This document shows, piece after piece, positions 11,945 to 24,014 of a stretch of 64,000 bases of DNA. How positions within the stretch are numbered: the stretch's first letter is position 1; each line of letters opens with the position of its first letter. Source of the DNA: Desmodus rotundus (Eukaryota; Chordata; Mammalia; Chiroptera; Phyllostomidae); NCBI RefSeq assembly GCF_022682495.2, contig NC_071398.1:89865705-89929704 (forward strand), written 5' to 3'. A model generated the notes under the pieces. It was not told where the DNA came from. It saw only the letters and a list, made by a program, of their open reading frames with translations, and ran no database searches. A program made the position numbers and the translations under genes.

Positions 11945-12071
11945 AACCTATACTAATTAGAAATAATATTACTACCTAACATTTACTGAGAACTACATGT
12001 AAAGTACTTAGAAAAGTACTTTACATGTATTAACTCATTTAATCCTCCCAATCATCCTAGTAGGTAAGTAC
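11945..12071 (-). repeat. MIR-like fragment with a perfect hairpin
   Basis: The phrase 'tattaactcatttaatcctc' and the following 'agtaggtaagtac' match the antisense part of MIR-type SINEs. Within it, 11,994-12,029 is an inverted repeat with 16-base perfect arms around the 4-base loop AGAA. Confidence 0.6.
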
Positions 12072-12387
12072 TTCAAATATGAACCTGGATATCAGTGGTA
12101 TATTAGAAAGAGAAAAGTGTTGCCAGAACTATAGGAAAGGAAAGCATCTGGGCAGTTAAATTTTTTGCACTGGTTGGTTAAGACCAGGGTTAGAATGAAG
12201 AATGTAGACAGGTCAGGAGTCCAGGCCAATACAGTAACTGCTTAAATGAGAGACTGGTAAGAAAGCATAAAGATACACGGCCCCAGGCAAGCTGTCTCTG
12301 TTCATTCACCTGAAAAACAAGGGACATGAGAGATCGTCTTTAAGGTTCCTTTCAGCTCTATTTGCATGCATCAAAGCGGTCGTTCCA
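12072..12387 (+). repeat. Copy B of a diverged two-copy segment
   Basis: This is the partner of 10,875-11,169, offset by about 1.2 kb in the same orientation. It is clearly more AT-rich than copy A (for example 'tatcagtggtatattag' against 'taccaatggtgtatcac'). The flanks differ: a MIR fragment ends at its left boundary and another MIR begins at its right boundary, while copy A lacks both. Confidence 0.65.
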
Positions 12388-12605
12388 TGCAGTGATTAAA
12401 GCACAGGCATCAGAATCTGACAGTCCTAATTCCATATCAGTCTGCTTCTTGCCAGCTGAGTAGCACTGGCTGAGGTACCTAATCTCTCTGAGCCTTAATG
12501 TTCTCATCTATAAAATGGGAATGCTAATTCCTAGGCCATAGAGCTACTCCAAGGATTAAATAATGTAAGTATAGTAAAGAGCTTATTAACCAAGCATCTA
12601 ACAAA
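12388..12605 (+). repeat. MIR SINE
   Basis: This is a fairly complete MIR in sense orientation: 'gtgattaaagcacaggcatc', 'ctaatctctctgagcctt', 'ctcatctataaaatgggaat' and 'aaggattaaataatgtaagt' follow the consensus order. Confidence 0.8.
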
Positions 12606-12879
12606 CAAAAAACACTCATCAAGTGGTTGCTGTTATTTAAAAAATATTAATAGGATGATGGTAGAAAAGGGTAGGAATTGTGAAATCTTTAAAATTCTAT
12701 CAAAACTATAAGTCTGAGATGATTATTTTCTGTAAGAAGTAAAAGTATGTTTCTAGAATTTGTGACAGTCAGGTTAGGAGGAGAGAAAATGTTGATTTTA
12801 GTATTTTGCTTAATAGTCGATAGTAGCAATGAAAAAAGTCATGTGTCCATGGTCATGGAAGAAACTAGAGTAATCGTAA

Positions 12880-13800
12880 GAGTATATATTTTTTGCAACT
12901 TCTTGCCAATAAATTGACAATCTTGATGAAATGCATGATTTACTAGGAAGATATAAATTCTAAAATTGATTCAGAAAGAGAAAGAAAATCAAACAAATCA
13001 ATAAGTATAAAAGATAAGTAGGCTCAAAGATCTACCTTTAAAAATATTAGCAAGCCTAGATATTTTGTAAGCACAGTCTACAACTTTCAAAGAATAAATA
13101 CCATGGCAACTTTGTATTATTCAAAATATTCCAGAGCATAGGGGGGAAAAAAGGGGAGAAATCTTCTCAATTCATCTTACAAAGCTAGACTAACAATAAT
13201 AGCAAAACCAGATAAAGACAGCACAAAGAAATAAAACTATGAACCAATCTGACTTATAGATTCTGAAATCATATAAACAAAACAAACACTAATCAAATCT
13301 AGCAAACAATTAAAATAGTAACCAAATAGAGTTTATTCTAGTAATGTGAGAATGGTTCAGTGCCCCAAAATATATAAATACAATTCATTATATTCATAAA
13401 TTAAAGGATCAAAAACTACATGATTTTTCCATTAGCTGTGCCCAAAAAGCATTTGATAATTTCAGCCATCATGCCTAAAGATCATAAAGCAAGAGAAAAT
13501 ATGAATTGGTCAAATACCAGAGACATTTCCATTAAAATAGAAACAAAGAAGAGAAGCATACTATCACCTAATGTTTTAACAGTGTTTTTGAGAGCCTAGC
13601 TAATGCAACAAGATAAGAAAAATAAATGTGATATTAATATTGGAGATGAAGATGTAAATTATCATCTCAAAAATTATGTTTGTATACTGACGAGAAATGT
13701 AACCTTAAAACAACTGTTAGCATTAATAACAGACACCAGTAATGTAAAAGAATGTAGAATAAATACATGTTTAAATCCATAGCTTCTGTTTATATTATCA
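12880..13800 (+). mobile_element. Old LINE-1 ORF2 fragment
   Basis: Sense-strand L1 ORF2 phrases are recognisable, such as 'gagagcctagctaatgcaa' with 'aagaaaaataaatgtgatat' and 'tattggagatgaagatgtaa'. They are diverged and broken by stops. The fragment lies in the most AT-rich, CpG-poor part of the window. Confidence 0.65.
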
Positions 13801-15757
13801 TAAGTGGCTACAAAATTATAGAATTATAGTCCCATTCACAAAAATGTTTAACACACAAGGTTTATTCTTTCATTTAGCACTAAAATTTTTTCCCAAGACA
13901 AGAGTACAAATTTAAATTTTTAGTCTCTGAAGTACTAATACATAAAAAGTAAAGGTCTTGTTGTAAAATAGTTGATCCTATTACTCTACCTCAATGTGTG
14001 ATCATAAAATTATGTAAGGCTAAAATTAATCACAAAGAAAAAACCAAGTTTCAAAGGTGGTAGTTTCAACACAGAAGCAGTTCATTTGGATATTAAGTAA
14101 AAACATTTTAGCATAATATAGTCTATGAGTAACATGCAAACAAATCTTTTTCTATTGTAGTAATTATGTTCCTAGAGAACAGTGAAGTTAAATCATCATG
14201 ACCAGACCTGAAATTTATTTTATATTTATAACACATAATACTGAGTTCACTGCCATTTCAAAAAATAATCCTGCCACACTGCAGGACTCAAGGTCTTTGT
14301 TTGTTAAGTATTTAGTGGCAAGTCTGGGGAAAAGAAGTACATTGGAGGTAAAGTACTCGGTTTAAAATAGATGAAAGGAAAAACCTATTATAGGATAGTT
14401 TTATCAAAACCCTTTCTAACTAAAAGATCCTTTGCTCTTTGCATTACCACAGAAGATGAGAAGCTATGCTATCATGCAGCATTAACCTCGAGAAAATTCA
14501 GACTCAGTTGTACTTTAGTAATGAATCAAACCAGGTTATTTGCACAATAAATAAAAAGTCTTAAAACCTTGTAGATTATTTGAGGGATAACCATTTCTTT
14601 GGAAAATTAAAATGGGGACAATATTACCCATTTTATTTACCTAATATTACCTGAAATGAATGAAGTACCACGATTATTAACATTAGCTATTTGTAATTTG
14701 CAAGAAAGTGGAATAATGTGTATTTCTAATTAAGACATAATTAAGGACAGGTTTCCTCACGTACAGAAATTTTTTGCTGAATTTGTTGCAGCGACACTGG
14801 TTACTAGGATCATATAGGCCTCAAGCATGCATCTCTGCGATACTACATCTGTATGTTGCACTGTGTGCCCACCACCTGCAATCAAACCACCTTCCCCAAC
14901 ACTTTAGAGGGGTCACGGATGAGGTCATTAAAAAACACGCAGTCTCTACATGAGTCCAAAATTATTTTGTCAGGTACTCAATTCATTAAATAGAAATGTT
15001 GAGTCATCTACTCTGTACGAGATACTTATTGTAAGACAGTAAATAATACTGCATTGGAACAGCATGGTCTGGGCATTGTTACACCTCAGATGTAATGTGC
15101 GTCGTGTGGCTGAGAATTAATTCATTGTATTTAACACACTGAACGTATAGAGCAAAATTTTGAGCAATCAAAAGTAATTATAACCTTGAGAAGCTCGATT
15201 TTTTTAAATTTCCCTCACTATTGCCTTATGTTAATTTCTACTCAGGGATTCTTTCTCAGTTCTAAAATGATATAATAAAGGAATTCCCTAAGTAAGACCT
15301 AATACAAAAGGATAGAAATGTAAGCGAAGGGATGTATCAGCTCTTGAATCCTTGTTTCCATTTGCTCTCAATAGTGCTTCTAATGTTCAATTTTCTCTTA
15401 AAAAAAAAATCTTAATTTAGAAGAACAAAATGTACAATCCTCTGTAGCATCTAAATAAGTATATTGTTTAGTTCTTACTAAAGTTAGCAAAAAATTGAAA
15501 CTGAAAAAAATATTTTTAAATCTCCAGTCTAAGTTATATAATGCCATTCACCATAGTAATGACCGGATACTTTGGTATAAGTTTTTAAATTAAAGACTAC
15601 CAACAGGTAGAAATTTTCCTTTGCTGCCTTAAGACAGCCCTCGGAGAAGTTTTTACCAGTGTGTTTGTTCATAACTTAAATGTTAATTTAAAGAAATCTC
15701 ACTTTATCACCTACATGACATACCTTTTAGAAGGGTAATTTAATTGGGAAAAGAAAA
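13801..15757. other. AT-rich non-coding DNA
   Basis: I see no gene, RNA or well-defined repeat. Almost no CpG is present and every frame has frequent stops. Together with 12.4-13.8 kb it forms a block of base composition very unlike the CpG-containing DNA to the left and the CpG island to the right. Confidence 0.5.
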
Positions 15758-15807
15758 ATGCCACACTGCTTCTTCCTCCCAAGAAAAAAAGATGCGTTCC
15801 TGAGGGT

Positions 15808-15910
15808 TCTCTCTCACTGTCTCTCTGTCTCTCTCTCTGTCTCTCTCTTTATATATATACATATGTATACACACACATATATGCATACAACATATATATA
15901 TGCATATATG
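15808..15910. repeat. Compound (TCTCTG)/(TA)/(CA) simple repeat
   Basis: A polypyrimidine run of CT and CTGT units passes into an alternating TA/CA/TG tract with several ATGCATAT-like blocks. It is a compound microsatellite and likely length-variable. Confidence 0.85.
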
Positions 15911-16229
15911 TCCAACAAATATTTGATTTTGAGATCCTTTTTCCCTCTTTTACTGGCTCATTATTCTCAATGTGATTCTCAAACTGTCATGCCTTTCACA
16001 TTTTATTCATTCACCAAGGAATAATTGAGTACCTGAATGTATTGAGTACCTTCCAGGCCCAAAAGGAAGACACAAAAGAAAGATAAGACAGCCTCGCACC
16101 CCAGAATCTTTCCTTCTCTTCCAGGGGACAAGGTAAAACATAATATAGCATGAAGTAATTTATATGATTAGTGGCAAAATCAATGTTCAGGTAGCATGCG
16201 TTGCACAGTTATAGAGAATTTTAGAGCTT

Positions 16230-16425
16230 TGAAACACTCTCCTGTATCTAAGGCTCAGAACAGTCTTGTTAAGTACACGTTATTAGCCCCTCTTTAGCAG
16301 TGAGGAACCTGAGGCCCAGAATTTGAAGTGGCATGCCTCATCCAAATAGATTGAGTGGGAGAGTCAAAACTCAAGCCAGGATTTACTGATTACAAGCCCG
16401 GTGCCGTTTTCAGTAACAGCACAGG
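16230..16425 (-). repeat. MIR SINE, antisense
   Basis: Antisense MIR phrases occur in order: 'cagtgaggaacctgaggccc', 'gaagtggcatgcctcatcca', then 'aaaactcaagccaggattta'. It is followed by ordinary intronic sequence up to the CpG island. Confidence 0.75.
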
Positions 16426-17283
16426 AAACCAAGAACTGGAGTACTTAACAGGGTAACCGCCGGCCTTCCGCTAGAGGTGGAATTAAACCAGACCTCATAG
16501 GATGCCAGGAAAACATACAGCCGTCTGAGTGTCCAGCCAAATGTCCAAGTTAATTTTATTCTGAAAATATCTATAGTTCAGTGTTACACTCACAGCACAA
16601 CTACCATTTCCTCCGTGACGGTGCCTTTCCCTCTTCACCGAGAGCTATGCTCTCCGAAATGGGGATATCGAATAAAATAAACAGCTGGCCTGGAGGGATC
16701 ATATACATCTTAAATCACAAATATACATCTTAAATTAATCTTAAGGGTCTGGTATCCACTAATTCTCACACACTTGGCTTCCTCTCAGCAGCGGAAAACC
16801 TGGCTCACCCCTGCTGTAGCTTCTCTAGCACTCTTGCCCCAAATAACCACTTGTTTAAAATGTCAGCGATGACCCGACCCCAAATCCCACAGGTTCACCC
16901 GTTTTGCCCTCCGACCCGGCCCCTGCCCAGACACCCCCCCTCCTCCCTCCCGATGGATGTGGTACCTACCTAGTTCAGGCTCTGCAGGTGCCGTCGCGGT
17001 GCTGTCACACAGCACCGACAGATAAGATGCGACCTTTCGATTCTGTCCTTGGGGATCTCCCGCTGGCCGCGCTGCGTCGTTCCAACCCCCGGTAAGGGGC
17101 TCCCGGCTCGGGCACGCAGCCACCGGCAGAACGCCGTCCGAAGCAATGTCTCCGACCAGTGGAGCGATGCTGGGCGCGCGGCAGTGCATCACTCCGCCCC
17201 ATACTCCTGCCAACTGCAGGGGACTTGGTCCGACAACCAGTCCATCCCACCTCACACGCGAGCCCGGCCCAGCCGGACCTTAC

Positions 17284-17357
17284 GCGGGACCCGAATGACA
17301 GGTCGTTGGCAGCAGCAGTGGAAGCAAAACCCAAGGCCAACCGCCTCCAGTGTCCAT
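17284..17357 (-). CDS. Candidate first exon of RGL1 (speculative)
   Basis: On the - strand an ATG at 17,357 opens a frame beginning [17 protein letters not shown] that reaches a usable 5' splice site, GTAAGG, with the intron starting at 17,283. Without splicing the frame stops at 17,280. The position fits the long RGL1 isoform (a Ral guanine nucleotide exchange factor), whose human 5' end is close to ARPC5. I cannot match the peptide to RGL1 from memory, and the exon may be untranslated or not real. Confidence 0.2.
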
Positions 17358-17399
17358 CGCAGCCAACCCAAGACCCCCGAGACTGGACCGCAGAGAAGC

Positions 17400-17448
17400 G
17401 TTTCTATGGAAACCCCCAGTGGTCACGTGGCCGAGTCGGACGACCAAT
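17400..17448. promoter_or_regulatory. RFX X-box-like, E-box and CCAAT cluster
   Basis: GTTTCTATGGAAAC (17,400-17,413) is a near-palindrome close to the RFX X-box. CACGTG, within GTCACGTGG, is at 17,424-17,429. CCAAT is at 17,444-17,448. The three lie within 49 bases in the CpG island, about 370-420 bases before the ARPC5 ATG. Binding is inferred from motif resemblance only. Confidence 0.5.
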
Positions 17449-17818
17449 TGCCTTTTACCACGGCCCGCGACAGCGGTTTGTGCCCTCCCCTGCCCCGCCC
17501 CCGCCTCCTTCGCCCCGCCCCGCCCCTTGCATGCAGAGAGTCCGCGCCTGCGCGCTGCGTCCAGTGCGCTTCCCCACCTCCCGCGCGCTCCCCCGGGATT
17601 GTAAGGGCGGCGTGGGAGGCTTGAACACTGCAAGAACCTCAGGAGGAAGGACTGTGGCCAGCGCGCAGGCCCAGAAACCGCCCGAGCCGGGGCTGCCGGC
17701 GACGCCCCAGAGCGGAAGAGGGAAGTGGAGGCACCAAGCTTCGAGTTCCTGCCGGGCTGTGCTCGCTGAGCTAGAGGCAGCACCGAAAGGAGGCCTTTGC
17801 CACCGCTCCGGATCGGGG

Positions 17819-17961
17819 ATGTCGAAGAACACGGTGTCGTCGGCCCGGTTCCGGAAGGTGGATGTGGATGAGTACGACGAGAACAAGTTCGTGGACGAGG
17901 AAGATGGGGGCGACGGGCAGGCCGGGCCAGACGAGGGCGAGGTGGACTCCTGCCTGCGGCA
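17819..17961 (+). CDS. ARPC5: ARPC5 coding exon 1
   Basis: The exon gives codons 1-47 plus two bases (MSKNTV to SCLR and the CA of Gln48). It ends directly before ATATCCTT, so there is no GT donor. An extension into the intron would change the protein at once, whereas joining CA to exon 2 restores the conserved RQGNMT. The 5' UTR start is not determined. Confidence 0.96.
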
Positions 17962-20900
17962 ATATCCTTGCATTCCTCGACGTCCCCACCCGGCCAGACC
18001 CAGCCCTTCCCCCGGGACCCCGCTCCTGCAGGGTGTGAGGGGGCGGGCTCCTCCCGGGGGACTGGCGCTGAGCTGCCCACGGGGGCCGGCGGCTTCGACC
18101 TGTGTCTTTGGGGTGCCCCATTCCGAGGTGACAGGGCTCTCTGTTTCTCACTGGGGCGCCCCGAGACCCCAGGGGCCCGCCCTCGGGTACCAGCTCTGCC
18201 AGCGCACCTTCCACGCCCCGCGACTCCTCAGGTTGCGCCTGGAGTCCTACCTCCGGGACACTGGCTCTGCCGGCCGCGCCCTGGCGGCGCTCGGAAGGCA
18301 CCTGGTCTGATCGGGACTGATCAGGGCGCTGAAGTTTTCTTCCCGGAACGCTGTTGACAGGGGTCACATCAGCTCCAGGAATTTCTGTCGGGCAGGAATG
18401 GGCATCTTTCTTTAGTGATTTTGTGTTTGTTGTAATGGTTTTGGTAGCCCTAGGATAGTTTATTCTTTGCCGGGAGACATGGGGTGGTTTGCTGAATGAG
18501 GCTCTGTCCTTTCAGCCTGGGGGCTTTTTTTACAAAAGGTATTTGACTAAATACAGGTTGCACAGAATTTGTTAACCAGGGGAAGGGCGTGAGTACGAGA
18601 CAGCCCAAACTCCGAGAAGGAAGCTTGGAGGCTTTACCTGCTGAGCAAAGGAGGATAGAAAGAAGACAATGCATGTGGAGAGTCCCCGGAAATATTTAAA
18701 TAAACCCCAAAGAATACAATAGAAAAAGATTAGCCATTTGTACAAAGCAGAACCATTTTTATAAGTCTGAAATCGTTACCATTTTAGTTAAAATGGGGCT
18801 GCCAGTTCCTGGGTTTTGTTTTTGCATACTTGAATATTCATAACTGAACATTTGCTTCAGATCTTTTTTAGAAAAATGTAAATGTTGCAATAACCAAAGC
18901 TGTAGTTTTAGATTCTCAATTACTGAAATCACTCATTTCTAATTATTCTTGACTGTATTCATAAGGACGGCTGTGTAGACTCTTCTCATCAATGTCCTAT
19001 TAAATTATAATGGGGAAATAGATGAGTGGCAATATTTGGTAGGAACTATATTTGGTCTTAAAGGCACCTAAAATATGGCCTTAAACATTTATCAACATGC
19101 AGATGTTTCGTCGATTTCCACAACTTTCACAATCAGCTGTTGCTATTTTGAATTATTTAAATACTTAAATGTTTGGGGTCTTAAAAACGAACCAGTGTAC
19201 AAAAGGCCTGCTTCTCTAGTTTATTAAACCCTGAAAATAACAGCTTACCACCAACCATATAGGGTTTTTTTTTTTCTTCAGGAAGTAAGTGGTGAACATT
19301 ATTCCGTCCAAAAACATTTTTTGTGATGAAGGAAGGATGTTGGTGAAACTAACTTATTTTAGATGTTACGACGAGATGGCTCTTCAGCGGTGCTGCTGTG
19401 CCCATGGAGTGGGTCTGCTTATAAAGACACTGTCTCTTCTGCTCCGGTTACAAGCAGAAGAGGCAAACGCTAGGCAGGCTCTACAGATGGAGGAACAAGT
19501 GAGCTTTGTGTGGTTTTCCTTTTAGGGGAATGGCTGTACATTCTGACAGTCTGATTGGCCTTCCGTGTTTCATACATGCAAACCCACTGGTGCTTTCAAA
19601 GGGAAACTAAATTTAATAGGTATGGCCTAAGACGGTGTGAATAACCTTTATAAAGTACAAGAGAAAATATCCTAACGGCAAGTTAGGTTGTCACCTTAGA
19701 GTCATTGAGTTACATGTTCTGTGATGCCTCTTTTCGTCAGTATTGAGAGGTTACTAATGTACTGTGTATCATTCCGATTAGTAATCTACCAGCATTTTCT
19801 ACTAGTATTTCAATTCATGTAGAATTTAATTGTAGCAAAAGTTTGATCTTGGATTTTTCCAGTTAGAATCACATAAAAAGACATGTGTTGGTTGAGGATA
19901 GGCTCTTTCATTTTGGGTCCTAATAATTCTGATACATATTTTAGAGGGTTTCTTAAATAAATATCAATTAATAATATTTCCATATGGGTCTTACTAGAAA
20001 ATGAGAGGTTAGCAAGGTGTTCATTTGATCATTAGAACCAAGGAGGAAATGGTCTGTATTCTAAAGAAAATAATGATAGAATGTTCTTTTTTGCGTTCCG
20101 TATTCTATCTTTGGTTAACATACTTGAAACCACCACGTTGAATTTTCCAATACTGAGCCTAGTGACCAGAGTGATGTTTCTTTCTGTGCATAAAGTGAAA
20201 TCTTAAGAACCAGTGGTTCCTGGTAGTTACAGTGCTTTCCCAAGGGCTGCCCTTTGCTGCTTCCCCCTTAACCTCCATCACAGGAAACATGACCGCCGCC
20301 CTACAGGCAGCGCTGAAAAACCCCCCTATCAACACCAAGAGTCAGGCTGTGAAGGTGAGTCCCAGACAGCAACGGATCTCTGCTGATGTCTTCTCATTCT
20401 CTCCCAAACCCTCGGCGGTGCCACCCTGTCAACAAGTGTTTGAACTGTTTGCATTTCTATGAGTGGTTTTTTTTAAATAGGAGTTTTATAACCTGCATTT
20501 TCAATTGTAGAGCAATGAACATCTTTCCTTGGCCAAACGTTTATTTCTATAACATCTTTTCTTAATGGCCACATATAGATACGCTGCAGTTCACATACAA
20601 ACGAATCTCCTTTTGTCATAAACAGTACTGAAGTGAACAATTTTTGGTAAATTATTCATTTCCTTTGCATAAGTCCCTAGAAGTGAACCACTGGATTTTA
20701 GAGTACACATTTTTAAGGCTTTTGACACATGTGATATTGCCCAATTGCCCTTCTGAAACATTCTGTGAGTTACCTTCCGTGGAACAGCTTTTCACTAATG
20801 GCAAAGAACCTATTTACTTCGGTGTTTTATTGTTTGGAAAGAAGCCTAGAGCACCGGCCCCATAGCTGTTCGTCATCCCAGGAGCCCCAAGACCTCCTTA

Positions 20901-23900
20901 GTTGAATAGCAGTCATAACTGCGTTAAGTGCACAGTAATTATCTAGGCTATGTAATTTCATAAGGGGGGAAATTTCTTGGTTTTTAAAAGTTGTGAGGAC
21001 CATTGTTAACGTTTCCATTGTACCACCTTCTGCTTTTGTGTGAGTAGGTTTTTAACCACAGGGGGAGGGGGAGGTCTTAGCTCTGGAGGCGAGGGTACCT
21101 TTCTAAATTGGTCATGGCGTAGTCTTCAGACTGAAGGCAACGGTGGGAGGTAGAAACGTTCTGTAAAATCCCGACCAGTATTTATGCTGGAAGTATTACT
21201 TTGTCTTGAGTAGAAGGAGAAACAAATTATGGAAAGGGTAAATTTAGTGTTCCCTTTGCTTGGCTTAATGAGTAAAAAATAACTCTACTCTTAGAATAGT
21301 GTTTTATCACAAAAAAAAATCATTATAAATGAAGGCCACTGTATCTTACATCCCATAGTCTCTTGACTATAGACATGAAACTTTAAGTTTTGTTAATAAG
21401 TTATTTCCGAAGGATAGTTCAAAGAACAGTTTTTAAAACCTGGATTTAATAAATTAGTAAATGATCACATCTATCTCTAAGCAAATCCTTTCAACTCTAC
21501 CTTCAAATATGTCGAGAACCGGTCCACTTTTGTCCACCCCCTCTGCCTCCGAGATCGCCAAATCCAGCCTGTGGTATTGCAATAACTCCCTACCTCGTCT
21601 CCCTGCTTCTGCCTTGTCCCTAGTACCACGCCCCACCCCCAGCCCAGCTTATCCCCAACACGCAGCTACACGATCCTGCTCAGATGTAAAGCAGGTTATG
21701 TCACTGTTCTTGTCCCAACCTTCCAACGTCATAAAGCCAAAGTCCTCACAGCAGCCCGCGGGGCTCCCCCAACCTGTCTCCCCACCGCCTCTCCCCCTGT
21801 TTCTCCAGCTCTTCTCCCTGCACTCCGCGCCAGCCACCCCAGGGCTGTGTGCCCGTCCTTGAACACTCAGCACTCGCTCCTTCCTCTCTCTGAAGTACTT
21901 TCCTCAGTGTCCCCAGGGTCGCCTCTTCCGTGTCCTTCAGGTCTTTACTCCTCCTCAGTGCAGCCTTTGCAAACCCTAACCCCACACACACGTCTAAATG
22001 TTCTATCCCGCGTTTACCCTCAGGATCGGGCAGGCAGCATTGTCTTGAAGGTGCTCATCTCCTTTAAAGCCAACGACATTGAAAAGGCCGTGCAGTCCTT
22101 GGACAAGAACGGTGTGGACCTCCTCATGAAGTACATTTACAAAGGCTTCGAGAGCCCCTCGGACAACAGCAGCGCCGTGCTGCTGCAGTGGCACGAAAAG
22201 GTGAGCCACCGGCTGCGGGTCTGTGCGCCGGTCCCCCGCCGCGGAGGGTGACAAAGACGGCACCTCTTACCTGAGTGATTTTGACCTCTTGGTTAATTTC
22301 TCTGTCATTACCGATGAGAACAAAAACGAAAGTTTCAGTTATGCTTACTAACCTTGGTCTCGAGAGTCTGATGGGCAGCATTTTTATTTACTGATGGTTG
22401 TTTCGTAAACATAATCTTGGACTTGGAACTAAATTGAATCTTGGAAAAGAAATAATAGAGGTCAAGAATGCTATAACAATGGCTGAAGGTGAAAACAACC
22501 CGAGTACCCACAGATAGATGAGCGGATGAACAAAATGCCGTTCATACCTACAGTGGAATGAGAGAGAAATCGTTTCAGCCCGAAAAGGAAGTTCTGGTAT
22601 ATGCTCCGGCATGAGTGAATCTGAAAACATTATGCCCAGTGAAATAAGCCAAATACTGTACGATTCCACTCATGTGAAATATTCAGGATAGGCAAATTCA
22701 TAAAGACAGAAAGTGGGTTAGAGGTTACCGGGGCGTGGGGAGAGGGAGAAGAAAGAGTTAGTTCTTAATACTACCGAGTTTCTGTTCGGGCTAATCGAAA
22801 ATAGGTGGTGGTGATGTCTGTACCGTATTGTGAGTGTAACTGGTGCCACTGAATTTTGAGACTAAACACGTAAGAATGGTTAAAGGTGGCACACTTTGTG
22901 TCACAGGTGTATTTTCTAACATCTTACAGTTCCCAAAACCCAGTGTTTCAGAAGCTGTTGTCTGTGTAGCTGAGTGAAAATACACACGTGTAAGAGAAAC
23001 ACACTTTCGCCTTGCTCGGGCCACTTTATCCCTCGCACACTGTCCAGTAAAAGCGCTGATATTTGTGGGTAGGGTGACCATAACTCCCAGTTTTCTCAAG
23101 GTAGCCCCAGTTTATCCCTGTCGTTTCACCGTAATTGTGAACAGCTCCCGGTCGCTCTGGGTGCCAGTTCGGGGGCCGACCTCTGGCCGTCCTGCAGGTG
23201 GAGTGCTCCCCGTTTGCGGGCACCGCTGTTGCATTTCAGGCAGTCCTCATGGTGCATCAGCCTCCATCCGCCTCAGCTTACAGCAGGAGAGCCAGCCTTA
23301 GAACCTAAGTGACCTGGTTCCAGCAGAGCCTCAGCATCCCAGCAAACGCTAGGAGGGAGAGCCGAAACTATTCCCTGGTGGTGGGTGGGGAGATCGAGGC
23401 ACGCATCTGGCCTTCATTTCTGTCTAAGGTCGGTCACCAGTTCTTCGCCAGTCTTACCTCCTGAATGCTTCTCAGTCGGCCACCCAGGTCCAGCTTCAGC
23501 GCAGCGGGGGGCAGCACCTTTCCCAGTCTGTCCTGTCGCTTCCCAGACTGGCCCCCCAGCTACCGGTTTTGCCTCCCTCAGGTCCGTTCTCTGCCCAGTC
23601 ACCAGAATGCCCCTTAGAACCCAGATCCACCCCATCCGTCACCTGAGGAATCAAGTCCAGCCTCACGTTCTGTGTCATTCTCCTCCTTTTGCTCCAGCCA
23701 GACTGCCTTTCCCCGGAACACACCGCAGTGCTTCACACTTCTGCACTTGCTCGTGGTTTTCTCTCCACCCGAGTGCCTCCTTACCCTTTTATGTCAGCCT
23801 GTCACCTGCTCACCCATTTAATGTACCATTTTCTCCAGGGAGCCTTACCTGACCATTCCACATTTCTCTCTCCCCTCAAGCTAGGTGCGTGCCTTCTTGG

Positions 23901-23982
23901 TGCTTTTGTAGCCCCCAAAGCACAGCTCTGTCACTTTATACAGTATGGTGTGGTGTGGTGTGGTATAGTATAGTATAGTATA

Positions 23983-24014
<32 letters not shown>

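Larger units (their letters stand above)
16880..18330. promoter_or_regulatory. CpG island, ARPC5 promoter and likely RGL1 5' end
   Basis: CpG dinucleotides are dense from about 16.9 to 18.3 kb and sparse on both sides. Several GC boxes (CCCCGCCC type) lie at 17,490-17,530, and an NRF1-like CGCGCCTGCGCGC lies at 17,543-17,555. There is no TATA box at a sensible distance before the ARPC5 start. This fits a housekeeping promoter that fires from several positions. In human, the long RGL1 transcript starts within a few hundred bases of ARPC5 on the other strand, so this island is probably bidirectional. That second function is inference from synteny. Confidence 0.8.

Noticed and set aside
17280..18080. 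A 266-codon - strand frame over ARPC5 exon 1
   Set aside because: It is antisense to a conserved exon in a CpG island with low-complexity Pro/Arg/Ser content. Only its last 24 codons were kept as a speculative RGL1 exon.
17159..18310. A 383-codon + strand frame through the CpG island
   Set aside because: It contains ARPC5 exon 1 in frame, but the sequence before 17,819 is GC-rich promoter or 5' UTR and the part after 17,961 is intron.
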